Assembly (NCBI RefSeq): GCF_001661345.1
Contig: NW_017962914.1
Location: forward strand, 770,439 to 834,438
Reading direction: 5' to 3'
Source: Ascoidea rubescens DSM 1968
Lineage: Eukaryota; Ascomycota; Saccharomycetes; Ascoideales; Ascoideaceae
Length of the DNA: 64,000 nucleotides
Positions 29,470 through 39,900 of this stretch are shown here, piece after piece (the first letter of the stretch is position 1; each line of letters starts with the position of its first letter). The notes under the pieces are model-generated. The model did not search any database. It was given only the letters and a program-made list of their open reading frames with translations, and had not been told where the DNA came from. Both the position numbers and the translations under genes were made by a program.

Positions 29470-30999
29470 TCATTTATCTAACCAAGCGTCATTTTTATTT
29501 AAAGAAAATCTAGTATTATTTATTTGAAAAATATCTGGGAAAGGATTATTTTTCGTGGAAACTTTGATTTTTTGTAGTTTTGGAAAGATATTACCCTTTA
29601 AAAAGTTTGAGTTTATCAAAGAAATAAGAATATTTTCAATCAATTCATCATTGATTAAGTTTGATTCAGTATTTGTTTGAATTTTGAAAAGATAATTGAA
29701 ATTATTGGTGTTAGTGCTTATTTTTGAGTATAAATCACCAATTGAGTGATTTAAAGCGATATTAAAGCAATTGTAATCAATAGTAGAGATTTCATTTTCA
29801 ATTTTTTTATCATCGTCATGTTCTTTGTTGTAGTTTGATAATATTAGATTTTTTCTTAATAAATAAACCCTTTGAAATAATTTTCTGTAGATTAACAATT
29901 CGCCTTTGTTGATTAATAAAATTAAAAAGTTTTTTTTTTTAAAATAAAATTGGTTATTGAATAAATGAGAAATGAACAAGTTCAAGTTACCAGATTGAAC
30001 AGCTATTAAAATAGGATTGTAGTAAGTTAAAATGAAATTAAAGTCGTTTGGATAATTCGAAAAGAGATTATTTAAATGATTAAAATTCTTTTTACCTAAA
30101 AGTAAACCAATAACGACTAAATTTTCTACTATTATTTTTAAATTTTTAATATCAGCTAGTTTAATAGTGGGATTTTTTAATTTCAATAAATTTGGAGAGT
30201 AAAAATTATTGTAACACCAGTTGAAATGATGAAAACTATTGATTAAATCGTTTTTGATGAAGTAGTGGTTAGCCAAATAATACCTGTACGATATTTGTTG
30301 AGATTTAGGAAAGATGTCAAAGTTTAGATTTTTTAAAGTGTTGATGTTTATGAAAATGTTTTGGATTAATAAAGGTTGGTTAATTAGATAATAAATTTTG
30401 CATAAGTTTATTGAGATGAATAGTAGTAGGTTGATTTTGAGGTTGTTTTTATAAAAGCTTGATCTGATGTTATTAAAGATTTTCAATAGATTTATTGATA
30501 AATTTGATAGGATTATGTTATTGTTGCTGTTGTGATTATTTGAATTTAAAACCCGGTTAAATTGGATTAAGATGGGGATTAAAAAGTTTAAGGAATTGAT
30601 TAACAAATAGCTTGAGTAATAGCCATAAGATGGGTTTAAGTAGAATAAGATCAAGTTATTTAAATAGTCGATTAGATATTTCAACGAGTTTAGCAAGAGA
30701 GAGGGATTTAAAGATTTGACTAGATTCAAGTAGGATAGAATTAGAGTATTGAAAGAGTCCAAATCATTATTAAAAAAACTGTAGGATTCAATTAGTTTCT
30801 CTAAATCATTATAACTATTATTGTTATTGATTATTAAATCGTTTTGTAAAGAAGCAAAATTTGAAGGGTTCTGGTAGAAATTAACTGATAATAAAGAAGA
30901 TAATTTTTTTTGGATTAAAGCAGGATCGTTAGATTTAATTAAAGATTGAATATCATTTAGTAAACTAAAGACAGGTTTATTTTTGTTGAGTTGGCTCAT
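29470..30999 (-). CDS. PCI-domain protein of the Csn12/Thp1 (PCID2) family
   Basis: The 509-residue, Asn/Leu/Ile-rich helical protein carries the family sequence SYRYYLANHYFIKNDLINSF with HFNWCYNNF (TPR-like part before the PCI domain). A winged-helix end follows: ENILISLINSNFLKGNIFP, then KVSTKNNPFPDIF, matching the I-x-K-G-x-I and V-S-K-x-N-P-F-P signature of this group. Csn12 belongs to COP9-related/Thp3 complexes acting in transcription elongation and splicing; Thp1 is the TREX-2 mRNA export subunit. I cannot tell which of the two this is. The frame stays open upstream to 31452, but that part runs through an AAGAT microsatellite and overlaps the next gene, so I take the ATG at 30999 (MSQLNKNKP). 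Confidence 0.65.
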   Translation of the reverse strand: MSQLNKNKPVFSLLNDIQSLIKSNDPALIQKKLSSLLSVNFYQNPSNFASLQNDLIINNNNSYNDLEKLIESYSFFNNDLDSFNTLILSYLNLVKSLNPSLLLNSLKYLIDYLNNLILFYLNPSYGYYSSYLLINSLNFLIPILIQFNRVLNSNNHNSNNNIILSNLSINLLKIFNNIRSSFYKNNLKINLLLFISINLCKIYYLINQPLLIQNIFININTLKNLNFDIFPKSQQISYRYYLANHYFIKNDLINSFHHFNWCYNNFYSPNLLKLKNPTIKLADIKNLKIIVENLVVIGLLLGKKNFNHLNNLFSNYPNDFNFILTYYNPILIAVQSGNLNLFISHLFNNQFYFKKKNFLILLINKGELLIYRKLFQRVYLLRKNLILSNYNKEHDDDKKIENEISTIDYNCFNIALNHSIGDLYSKISTNTNNFNYLFKIQTNTESNLINDELIENILISLINSNFLKGNIFPKLQKIKVSTKNNPFPDIFQINNTRFSLNKNDAWLDK

Positions 31000-31307
31000 T
31001 GATTGATTGTTTTTTTTTGTTTTCTTCCAGATAAAAAAGATAAAAAAAATAAGATAAGATAAGATAAGATAAGATAAGATAAGATAAGACAATAAGAAAT
31101 TACGCAGTGAAAAAAAAGGAAAAGGAAGTTGTATATAAAAAAAAATAAAAGTAAAAATTGAAGGTGAAAAATCACGTGCTAAGTAGATGTAAGAAAAAGG
31201 ACACTGATAAAAAAAAGCAGAGAGGTAATGAAAACAAGTATAATAGAGTGATATGGAGGAGTGTAGATAGAAGAGAGGTTTGGAGTAAGATCGAACGAGA
31301 AATGGTG
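31000..31307. other. Spacer with (AAGAT)n microsatellite
   Basis: Between the PCI-domain gene start and the p24 gene stop lies a 308-base A-rich spacer. It holds about eight tandem copies of AAGAT at 31051-31089. I see no gene. Confidence 0.6.
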
Positions 31308-31982
31308 TTATACAATGGATCTTGGACCAGAGAACATCAACTGCACTATGGTAGCTTGACCAACACCAAGAGCCACCATCAATATAGCACTGAACATCCC
31401 TAGATAATAGACTCTTAGTTCGGTTGATTTGACAGTACTCATGTTTCTCCATTCCCTTGCTCTTAGGTAGTCCATGAGCTTTTTTGCTTTGGCGTAATTT
31501 CTGTCGATTTCGTCCAATGCGTTATATGATAGTAGTTCTTCATTTTTGACGCTGTTGATTTCATTTTGTTTTTTGAAGTAGTCTACGTCTCTTTCTAATT
31601 CGATTGAAAATTCGATTTTTTTGGAGTTTGTAATGGAATTCGGTGAAAATGAGTTGACAAAACAAAAGGAGTATTCGCCTATTCCAAAGGATCTTAACAA
31701 GTAATCGGCATATCGTTTGTCCTTGGTTTGAATGACTTTCGAGCCGTCGGGAGCAGTGATATCAAAGTCGATCTCGAAATCACCTCCACTCAAGACCTGG
31801 AAGTTGACAAGAAGAGAATCGTGGTCGCTTAGAAGCCTGTAGTATACACATTCTTTGGCAAAGGGTGCAACAATAAGGGACATAGAGGCATAGTTCAAAG
31901 CAGAAGAGACTCTGAAAAGCGAGAACCAGATCAAGATCAAGAGAGTGATGAAGGAGCGAGAGCGAGCGTGGTGAGAAAGCAT
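31308..31982 (-). CDS. p24-family cargo receptor (ERP/EMP24 family)
   Basis: The 224-residue type I membrane protein belongs to the p24 family that cycles in COPII/COPI vesicles between ER and Golgi and selects cargo such as GPI-anchored proteins. It has a signal peptide (FITLLILIWFSLFRVSSAL), a GOLD domain with the paired Cys in FAKECVYY and YSFCFVNS, and a coiled coil. The family end motif LRAREWRNMSTVKSTELRVYY comes next, followed by the membrane helix (LGMFSAILMVALGVGQATIV). The short tail QLMFSGPRSIV has one aromatic residue and a C-terminal hydrophobic pair but no KKXX retrieval motif. It looks closest to the Erp2/Erp3/Erp4-type members; the exact subfamily is unsure. Confidence 0.9.
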   Translation of the reverse strand: MLSHHARSRSFITLLILIWFSLFRVSSALNYASMSLIVAPFAKECVYYRLLSDHDSLLVNFQVLSGGDFEIDFDITAPDGSKVIQTKDKRYADYLLRSFGIGEYSFCFVNSFSPNSITNSKKIEFSIELERDVDYFKKQNEINSVKNEELLSYNALDEIDRNYAKAKKLMDYLRAREWRNMSTVKSTELRVYYLGMFSAILMVALGVGQATIVQLMFSGPRSIV

Positions 31983-32259
31983 TTTGGAGAAGCAAAACTA
32001 GCAGCACAGCAAAGAAAAGCAGTAGAAGGGCATTCACCGGAAGGAAACACACACGCCAGAAGAAACAGAAGAAGAAACAGAAGAAGAAGCAGGTGAGAAA
32101 ACAGAGGAACAAGCACAAAAACAGCTAAAGAACACAAGCCGAAAAAGACAGCACCGCCGGTCTGCCGCGGTTACCCGTTGCGTCCCAAAGCGGAAGACGA
32201 TATAATCACCAAAAACCGCTGAGGACTGAGCTCGCGCTGCTATTGTGGGCTCTGTGGTG

Positions 32260-32880
32260 ATGGGTGTGTGTGTATCGGTTTGTTTGCGAGGGGGTTTGGA
32301 CGACGAGTCTGGCGAGAATGCTAGGCTTTTGAAGCAGAACAAGAAGCTCCAGGAGGAGGAGCAGAGGAGATACCGCAAGTTCAAGGTCTTGCAGCAAAGC
32401 GATCTCAACGAGATCGTCAATCTGACCATCAACAACTATGTCGACATTTCAGAGGCCTTTGACCAGACCAAGTATGGCTACAGCAACCAGTACATCAACT
32501 TGGATCTTGACAAGTTGAACTCAGACATCTCTCAGACAAACTACAATAAGATCAGCCAACGGATCATATCTCAATTCAACAGCCAACTCAACAATCAATT
32601 AAACAGCCAACTAAGTGGTCAAACAATCAACAATGCTATGGGTGATGCAGGTGCAGCTCCTGATTACTTTGAAGAGGGCGGAAACATCAGAAACAGTGGT
32701 CTTAAAGGTGCTCTTAAAACTGTTTCTCGGTCTTTTGACAACTATAGTGATGCCAATTTAAATATCAATAATAATAACATTAATCAGATTAACCAGATTA
32801 ATCAGATTAACCAGATTAACCAGATTAATAACAATAATAACAGTAATAATTTTTACAACTATAACTCAATTAACAATTAA
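32260..32880 (+). CDS. MEH1: EGO1/LAMTOR1-like lipidated vacuolar scaffold protein
   Basis: The 206-residue protein starts MGVCVSVC: Gly2 with Ser6 fits the N-myristoylation rule and the adjacent Cys residues suit palmitoylation. It then has LDDESGENARLLKQNKKLQ and ERRYRK-type basic residues, followed by LNEIVNLTINNYVDISEAF, which resembles the L-x-x-I-V-x-x-T-x-x-x-x-(I/V)-D-I-S segment of Ego1 (Meh1) and LAMTOR1. These proteins anchor the EGO/Ragulator complex to the vacuole and present Rag GTPases to TORC1. The start is the ATG at 32260; the open frame upstream has only GTG. The C-terminal third is Asn/Gln/Ile-rich with tandem NQI repeats (about 32777-32830). The family call is from short motifs, so it is moderate. 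Confidence 0.6.
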   Translation: MGVCVSVCLRGGLDDESGENARLLKQNKKLQEEEQRRYRKFKVLQQSDLNEIVNLTINNYVDISEAFDQTKYGYSNQYINLDLDKLNSDISQTNYNKISQRIISQFNSQLNNQLNSQLSGQTINNAMGDAGAAPDYFEEGGNIRNSGLKGALKTVSRSFDNYSDANLNINNNNINQINQINQINQINQINNNNNSNNFYNYNSINN

Positions 32881-33356
32881 AAATGATACTGACATTAACA
32901 TTAACATTAACATTGGCATTAACATTGACACTAACAAGACCATTTCAAGTTCGAATTTACTTTTCATTCATTATATTTTAGTTCAGTTCTCTTTATCATA
33001 CAATCCACTTTTATTAAATTGATAAACTCTAATTTTATTTATTTATTTTTTATTTTATTTTATTTACTCTACTTTACGTTATTTTATTTCTTATCCCCTA
33101 TATTCCTTATTCTATATTGTATCTTTTATTTTCTTTTTTTAGTTTGTTTTCTTTTTATGTAAACAATATAATATTAAACTCAATAAAGATAATAGTAATA
33201 ACAAGTCAAAAAAAAAATAAAAATTAAATAAAAACAAGTAAAACCAGTACAATTCAAATAGTAATAATGAGAAAAATGAAAAATGAAATTGAAATTGAAA
33301 TTGAAATTGAAATTTAAATGGTACAATATAAGTTATGAATTCATCCACTTATTCGT
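32881..33356. other. Convergent 3' region with ATTAAC repeats
   Basis: This 476-base region separates two convergent genes. It starts with about six copies of a 6-base ATTAAC/ATTGAC unit (32891-32934), then T-rich DNA. A GAAATT run lies at 33287-33315. I see no gene. Confidence 0.6.
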
Positions 33357-34715
33357 TCAAAGTATCATCCAGATACCAATAGCTAAAAGAGATCCTAAAC
33401 TAACCGCAGTTAATACCCCTGCACCTGCTTTATCACCCGCCGTAATAACCAAATCGTTTTGAGCAAAATACTTATCTGAAATGGTGGATAACCCAGCAGA
33501 TGAATCTCCCCTTGATGTTCCACCTGTCACATTTGTTAATGGTTGGTCCATTGATGGTGCTAATAAATTGATAATAATCTCTAGCGCACACATTTGTTCA
33601 CCCAATCCAAAATTACCATCGTTAGAACCAATCAACCAGTTGGTTCCACAACTATGGCCACTTGTTCCACCAGTACATGATAAAGCTGCACCGGCAGCCG
33701 AACTTTCGATTAATGGTCGGATAGCATCATAGGTTGTAGGTGCTAAGATACTGGCATGAGATAACATTCTTGAAAATACAGATTTGAAAGATCTTTGGTC
33801 AGTGTTACATGAACCAGATGGTTGACACGCTGCTTCGTACATGATATTATTCGAGAAAAAATTCACTGTGGCACTTTCAATTAATCCATCTAAATGAGTT
33901 AGCCATTTTTGATCTTCAGTGAAATTATAGAGGTAAGCACAGCCAGAGATAAACACAGCAAAGTTATAAGTCCACTCAAAAATGGTAAAGTCTGTACAAT
34001 TATGCTCAACGGTACCACCATCGTTGATGTAGTAATCAGTGCCAGTAATGTTGATGAATTCTACTTCAATTAACCAGTCAAAGACTCTTTCAGCAACTTC
34101 AACATAGGTTTCGTTTTTAGTATATCTGGCCAATCTTGCAGCTATATTGAATAAACAGCCATTGGAGATGGTGTTTTTATAATTGTAACCATTATTCCAG
34201 GTGAAAATCTGCCATCTAAGACCGCCATTGCAATATTCGGTGTCCCATCTTGCTTCCATTGTGTTGAAGATAGCTTGAGTTAAGGCCAACCAGCCTGGCT
34301 CGTCCTCAGGAGGATTTGTGAAATTTTTCTCAACAGCTTCAAGAACTGCAAAGCCCCAAAACCCTTGGTCATCGTTACCTTCAGTCAACGACTGGTTGGC
34401 AGGAATATAATCATTGTTGTCACCTCTTTGGTGCATCAAGGCATCGTATATGAGTTCTTCATAGGTATTATTTTCGCAGAAATACCACATATCAATTAGC
34501 CCACCAAAGGCCTCACCGGCTTGCCACCAGTAATAAGGATCCTGAAACATTCCAACAGTTCCTCCATATCGAGTGCCCATGTAGTATTCTAGCAACTCGT
34601 CTTGAATCAATCCGGCAGCATTGCAGATAGACTCTCTGGAAGTGATATCTAGTTCAATGCAGCTAATTGAGCGGAAGAGTAGCAGAAGAAAAGCAATAAG
34701 CGATAGTATTATCAT
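33357..34715 (-). CDS. DFG5: GPI-anchored GH76 alpha-1,6-mannosidase-like wall enzyme (DFG5/DCW1)
   Basis: The 452-residue protein belongs to glycoside hydrolase family 76. Dfg5 and Dcw1 of S. cerevisiae (458 and 449 residues) are thought to cleave the GPI glycan and attach wall proteins to glucan. Marks are the signal peptide MIILSLIAFLLLLFRSISC, MFQDPYYWWQAGEAFGGLID, the catalytic acidic pair in EGNDDQGFWGFAVLEA (near residue 112), CNGGLRWQIFTWNNGYNYKN and SNGCLFNIAARLARYT. The end is a small-residue linker and hydrophobic GPI signal (AGVLTAVSLGSLLAIGIWMIL). The frame stays open upstream to 34793, but the start at 34715 puts the signal peptide at the N-terminus. One in-frame CTG lies inside the signal peptide. 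Confidence 0.92.
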   Translation of the reverse strand: MIILSLIAFLLLLFRSISCIELDITSRESICNAAGLIQDELLEYYMGTRYGGTVGMFQDPYYWWQAGEAFGGLIDMWYFCENNTYEELIYDALMHQRGDNNDYIPANQSLTEGNDDQGFWGFAVLEAVEKNFTNPPEDEPGWLALTQAIFNTMEARWDTEYCNGGLRWQIFTWNNGYNYKNTISNGCLFNIAARLARYTKNETYVEVAERVFDWLIEVEFINITGTDYYINDGGTVEHNCTDFTIFEWTYNFAVFISGCAYLYNFTEDQKWLTHLDGLIESATVNFFSNNIMYEAACQPSGSCNTDQRSFKSVFSRMLSHASILAPTTYDAIRPLIESSAAGAALSCTGGTSGHSCGTNWLIGSNDGNFGLGEQMCALEIIINLLAPSMDQPLTNVTGGTSRGDSSAGLSTISDKYFAQNDLVITAGDKAGAGVLTAVSLGSLLAIGIWMIL

Positions 34716-35231
34716 GTTGGTGGTGTAGCGAAAGAGTGCAATTGAAGACCAGCCAGTAAACAGTGGAAATCTCTCATGAATAAATATCACCAAGGAAGCT
34801 CTAAAATATGACGATGTTAATCACCTAAAAATACCCTCAGTGCTCCAGGCTGTGCAGAAGAGCCCTGACCAGAGCCCTAATAAGCCACATGACCGTGTCT
34901 TGTGCGTATGTGCGTGACCGTCTGTGCATGTGTATTATGCTTGTGAATGCGTCATGTGTGTTGGGGTTATCTCACGCGCATGTGCACTGTAGCCCTAAGA
35001 GCCCTTCCGGAAGCGGAAACAGGCCACACTGCTGGATTCGGCACTATCTTGGTCTCTTCTCGACCTTGTTTGGCCTGATTTGCCTCTTTTCTTGTTCCTC
35101 TTCTTCTTCTGCTGATTCTTCTACTGATTCTTCTACTGATTCTTCTACTGATTCTTCTACCGATTCTTCTACTGATTCTTCTACTGATTCTTCTGCTGCT
35201 TCTCATCCAATGCCTACTGTATTTCTCACCA
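34716..35231. promoter_or_regulatory. Divergent promoter of DFG5-like and CST26-like genes, with AGCCCTAA sites
   Basis: The 516-base shared promoter has two exact AGCCCTAA elements (34873-34880 and 34991-34998) plus nearby AGCCCT copies, resembling Tbf1 sites. Close to the acyltransferase gene is a 12-base tandem repeat (35111-35194). An open frame through this repeat (34889-35260) would encode a Ser/Thr/Asp run, but I do not think it is a gene. Confidence 0.45.
35111..35194. repeat. 12-base tandem repeat, seven copies
   Basis: Seven adjacent copies of ACTGATTCTTCT with first-copy GCTG and fifth-copy ACCG variants. It ends 37 bases before the CST26-like start codon, so it is probably in the 5' untranslated region. 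Confidence 0.9.
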
Positions 35232-36746
35232 ATGCCTGCTCCAGCCATTTCCATCTCTAGTTCTTCAAACTCCACTCCATTTTCTGATCTTGATTTCTCT
35301 TCCACCATCACTCCATCTTCCTCGCTATCCACCGACGTCTCCCCTTTATCCCATAAAGATATCTCCTTCAGGGGTGCTCTGGACAAGAAGACAGAGATTG
35401 AAACCAAATCTCCTGCTGCTGAAAATGCTATTTCTCATTCTCCAAGCAGCTCCACTGCAGATAAGCTATTGTTTCCTTTGAAACTAATCAGAGTTGCTCT
35501 TCTTATCGTGTTCTTTCTGCTTGGCGCCTTCTCAATCGTCGCAACTCAGTTTATTGGAATCGTCATCAACTTTTTGTTGACTTTCTTGTTTAGTTTTTTG
35601 TCCAACTTTTTGAAGCTTTTCAATGAAAATCAATTGGATTTCTTGAAAAATTTAAAGGAAATTTGGCTAAGTTTTACTAAAAAATTGTTTATAATTTTAT
35701 TGGTCTCAATCATGGATGCAATTTCGCCAACTAACATCAAAATAACTTATAAATATGATTCATCTCTACTACCTAAAGACACATTTTTCACTACCAACGA
35801 TACCAATGATTTAATCTCAAATATAAACCCGTTTTCCATCTTCATCGCGAATCATCAAATTTATACAGATTGGGTTTATCTTTGGTTCATCTTATATTCA
35901 GGCAATCTATCAAACTTTATCTATATAATGTTAAAGGACTCCCTTTCAAAACTACTTATATTTGGTTGGGGAATGAAAAACTATAACTTTATTTTTCTTT
36001 CAAGAAAATGGAAAACCGATAAACACACTTTACTAAACTCCTTTAATTTACTAAATTTTAAATCTGACAAAAAAAATGGTAACTTCCCTTATTCGCTTGT
36101 GTTATTTCCAGAGGGAACTAATTACTCGGATAACCGAAAAGTTGTATCAAATAACTACTGTCAAAAGAATAACCATCCCAATATGAATAACGTCTTATAC
36201 CCAAGGATAACAGGCTTAAGATTTACTTTGAGGAATTTATACAAGACTTCAAATTATTTATACGACTTCACTATTGCTTATTCTGACATTAAAAAAAATC
36301 AATTTCCCGAAAAGATCTACACTTTATCAAACACTTATATTCATGGAAATGGCCCTAAGCAAGTCAATCTATTCTTAAAGATTCACGAAATCAACAGAAT
36401 CCCAGGCTTAAATCTTAATACTCCGTTTGAATCTCCAGAAGATGAATTGAAACATTCAAAGATTTTCGAAGAATGGCTAGTCAAAATTTGGGATGAAAAA
36501 GATCAATTACTAGAAAATTTTTATGAAAATAGCTCCTATATCTTGAATGAAAAAATCTCAGACTTAAATAATACTGATCAATTAAAGGAATTGAATTTCG
36601 CTGAAAAGAATAATTACAAAGTTGTATCCTCCCCAATGAAACTAAGATCAAAAACTGAACTTTTTCAAGTCTTTATTGTCCCAATAACTTTTATACTCAT
36701 CATTCACACTGTCTTAAAACTATTAAAACTTCCTTTATACAACTAA
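35232..36746 (+). CDS. CST26: Membrane glycerophospholipid acyltransferase, CST26/YDR018C family
   Basis: The 504-residue protein belongs to the PlsC acyltransferase group of S. cerevisiae Cst26 and YDR018C, and of human LCLAT1/AGPAT5-type enzymes; Cst26 incorporates stearic acid into phosphatidylinositol. The catalytic NHxxxxD motif is NHQIYTDW (about residues 205-212). Motif III is LVLFPEGTNYSDNRK (near residue 292), and a later YPRITGLRFTLRNL matches the family. An N-terminal Ser-rich segment of about 80 residues precedes a membrane region (LIRVALLIVFFLLGAFSIV). Another membrane helix is at the C-terminus (VFIVPITFILIIHTVL). The N-terminal Ser-rich extension is longer than I expect. The substrate is inferred from the family. 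Confidence 0.85.
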   Translation: MPAPAISISSSSNSTPFSDLDFSSTITPSSSLSTDVSPLSHKDISFRGALDKKTEIETKSPAAENAISHSPSSSTADKLLFPLKLIRVALLIVFFLLGAFSIVATQFIGIVINFLLTFLFSFLSNFLKLFNENQLDFLKNLKEIWLSFTKKLFIILLVSIMDAISPTNIKITYKYDSSLLPKDTFFTTNDTNDLISNINPFSIFIANHQIYTDWVYLWFILYSGNLSNFIYIMLKDSLSKLLIFGWGMKNYNFIFLSRKWKTDKHTLLNSFNLLNFKSDKKNGNFPYSLVLFPEGTNYSDNRKVVSNNYCQKNNHPNMNNVLYPRITGLRFTLRNLYKTSNYLYDFTIAYSDIKKNQFPEKIYTLSNTYIHGNGPKQVNLFLKIHEINRIPGLNLNTPFESPEDELKHSKIFEEWLVKIWDEKDQLLENFYENSSYILNEKISDLNNTDQLKELNFAEKNNYKVVSSPMKLRSKTELFQVFIVPITFILIIHTVLKLLKLPLYN

Positions 36747-36996
36747 TTCTTTATTGTTTTGATTTTTTATTACTTTGATTTTTGATTTTTGATTTTTTTA
36801 TTCCTCTAGATTTGTTTTTTTATTTTTCTCTTTACTTTGTTATGCAAATTTCCGGGTGTTTCTATGGTTCTCTTTTATCTTTTATAAAAAAAAAATAAAC
36901 ATTCTTTCGTTATATTTATTTTTTTAATTAAATTAAACTTATAAATTTGAATATTTATTCAATATAATACAAAATTATCCACACATGTCCTTATAT

Positions 36997-39900
36997 TCAA
37001 CCATCAACTGGTTGAGACGATAATAAAATAGATTTTTTTTTAAATGATATACGAACTGTTCTAATAAAATTCGGTTGTCCAAGTTTCCTATCATAATAAA
37101 CATGAAACCCATTGCCATTTTTCATGTTTATCTGTTGGAGTTTTTTTTGTGGTAGCCTTAGTTTAACAGCAAATGAATTGTCTGTTTTTCTGACAACTAC
37201 ATTGCTTTTTTTTTTCAAAGGCTTCTTAATGACAGCAGTTTTAGTATCTGGTGTCTTGAATTGTAATTTGGGTTTCAATGGCTGAACTGCCTTGTTTATA
37301 CTGGGTCTTCTTGACGTTGGTTTGCTGCCTCCCCCTGGCTTCTTGATAGGCGAACTTTCAATAGCAATAGGCTTCTCTTCGGATATACCTTTAATATCAT
37401 TTGACTTTATTCTCTTTTTCTGCCCAGTACCAAGTTTAATGATCCCAAGATTCATATTTCCCTTTTTGTTTTTAAGCTTGAGTTTTTGCGGTTTAATGCT
37501 GATTATAGATGATTTTGTGACCTCTGGTTTTTTCGCCCTGATTTCTCTTTTTAATACAACTTCAAAATCCTTAACTACTCTAGCTACTATCCTCTTATCA
37601 CTTGGAATACCCAATTTCACAACTACACTATCAACTGGCTCAAACAATATCTCACAAATATCAAATAATCGTCTTTTGTCCTTGATAGAAAAAATATTCG
37701 AATGAATTGCCGAATATAGCTCCTTTTTTATTCCATTTCCAGTAGCCAATGTCTTTCTCAAATACTTTATAAGCCCTTCAATTGAAAAATCAGAATTTTC
37801 CAGCAAATTAGGCTTGGGTTTCTCTTCAACCACGATCATAGAGAAATCATTACTGGGCTTTTTTATCTCACTACTTGGTTGATTTGATAATGTAAATATC
37901 TCAAATTCTTCATCTTCTAATTGAGATAGTATTTGATTCATTGAAGTAAATCCAATCGCATTGTAAAATAATTTCAATAGTTCATACTTGAAATACCTTG
38001 AATTTTCAATATAAATCGAAAAAAACAAGTAATGTAAAACTAATGAATTCTTAATTCCACCACAGTACAATAGTAACTCAAAAGCCATGATTCTTATATT
38101 ATAATTATACCTTGGGCTTGTGTAATTGAAAGTTTCTTCAAATGAAAAATGAATCAAATTTCTTTTTATAAGTTTCATCTGCTGCTTCAAGATTGAATAC
38201 AAAATGTGGTTCTCAAAAGATGGTATTGATTCATCCATATGTTGAAGTTTTTCTACCTCCTCAACAATCATCTTAATTAACTTTTCACTTTCATCAACGT
38301 TATTCTCGTCAATAATATTATTTGGTTCATCTATAGTCCACATTAATGACTTTATTAAGTCTCCCATATAATTGTGGTCAAGAAAATAATTGCCCTGATT
38401 ATCATTAAATTTAATTAAATTTAAGATGAATATTTTAATTTCATTGGGGCATCTTCCATCTATATTTCTAATTTTAGACAATGCAACAGGAATGCCCTTT
38501 TGTAAAAAATAGTTTGGAAAATTAGAAAAATCATTGTTCACAGGAACTGATGAATTTTCATAACAAAAAAGAATCTGAAATGCCTTTATCAAGTGCTTCA
38601 TTCCAATAAATTGGCATTCTTCTTTAGCTAATGCGGCTAAAGCATTTGCAGCTTCTAATCTGATGCCATAATAATATCTTGAATCCATTAGAGTTCTTGT
38701 CAAAATACTAGAATAAACTTTGTTAGGAGGACTGTTTTTGAAATATTGAATTGCATCAAGCTGGGCTTCCACATCACGATCAGATTGTAATTGTGAGCAA
38801 AACATATAATCTGGTTGGTTTACGTGTATACAACAAATCCATTCAAAATCAGCGTCTATTCTAATCCATTCAAATGCTTCATTCTGCTTTTTATCAAGTT
38901 TTTCTTTTGAGAAATCATAAAGATTCCAACTTCTCATTTCCTGTTCTGATTTAAGAATATTTCCAAGGGAGTTATTATTAAGACTATCATAATAGTTTAA
39001 ATCTGCCATTTCTTCGTTGTCTCCATCAGGCGATCTATGAATTGAGGGGTTAACTTTTTTCAACCTTTTATATTTTGTATTGTATTGAATATCGATTTTT
39101 GAAAAACTATCCTTGATATTTACTATATGTTCGTATGGAGTACCATCTGCTTCATGAATTCTGATGGTCATTGGACCTGTGAAAACAGTGTTTGGTTTTT
39201 TATTGATTTCATCTGAATTCTTTTTTGTTAAATGGAAAATGGACTCATCGATAAACTCTTTTGCTTTTATCTGTTGATCATCATGACTATTGTTTTGAGT
39301 TTGTCGTATTCCCATTTCAATAAACATTCTTTTTTTATTAAATCTTTGGGTTATTTCAAAGGTTGGAGTGCCACTACCGTAAATCCATTGATTGAAAAAA
39401 TCATCCAATTTATTATGATTTACTTTCTCGCAAATGTATTGAAAATGAGTAGTGGATAACCCGCCATTTGGCAAATCACCGGACATTGCTTGAAGAAAGA
39501 TCTTAGGTATTACTCTTGATAGACCAAAGGATTTATCAGTTTTTGTCATTCTTCTATCAAGGATGTATATGACGATTGGAGATTTTAGTCTGATAAATTT
39601 CAAAGTTTTATCGTCATTTTCATTAATAGGAAATAGAAAAAAGGGATCAGCTAAGGGATTTTTATTGATATCTTGTTTACAAATTTGTTCTGTTGCCTTT
39701 TTAATCTTGAATTTGAATTCATTCCAGCCCATTAATTTTTTGTAGTATTGTAAAGACATGTAGTTTGCAATACCAATGGTGACCCAAAAATCTTTATAAT
39801 CTGCTGGAACAACGTTTACACCAGACCACTGTAGCGTTAAACCATCTAAGATTATTTCAGTTGAGCTGTATAGGGGCTCGATTGCATTTGGCTCATAAAG

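Noticed and set aside
29470-31452. N-terminal extension of the PCI-domain gene to 660 residues
   Set aside because: The extension crosses an AAGAT microsatellite and overlaps the p24 gene; family homology begins after the ATG at 30999.
34889-35260. Open frame on the plus strand with a DSST repeat upstream of the CST26-like gene
   Set aside because: The coding look comes from the 12-base tandem repeat; the rest has no family resemblance, it overlaps the true start of the acyltransferase gene, and it lies in a divergent promoter.
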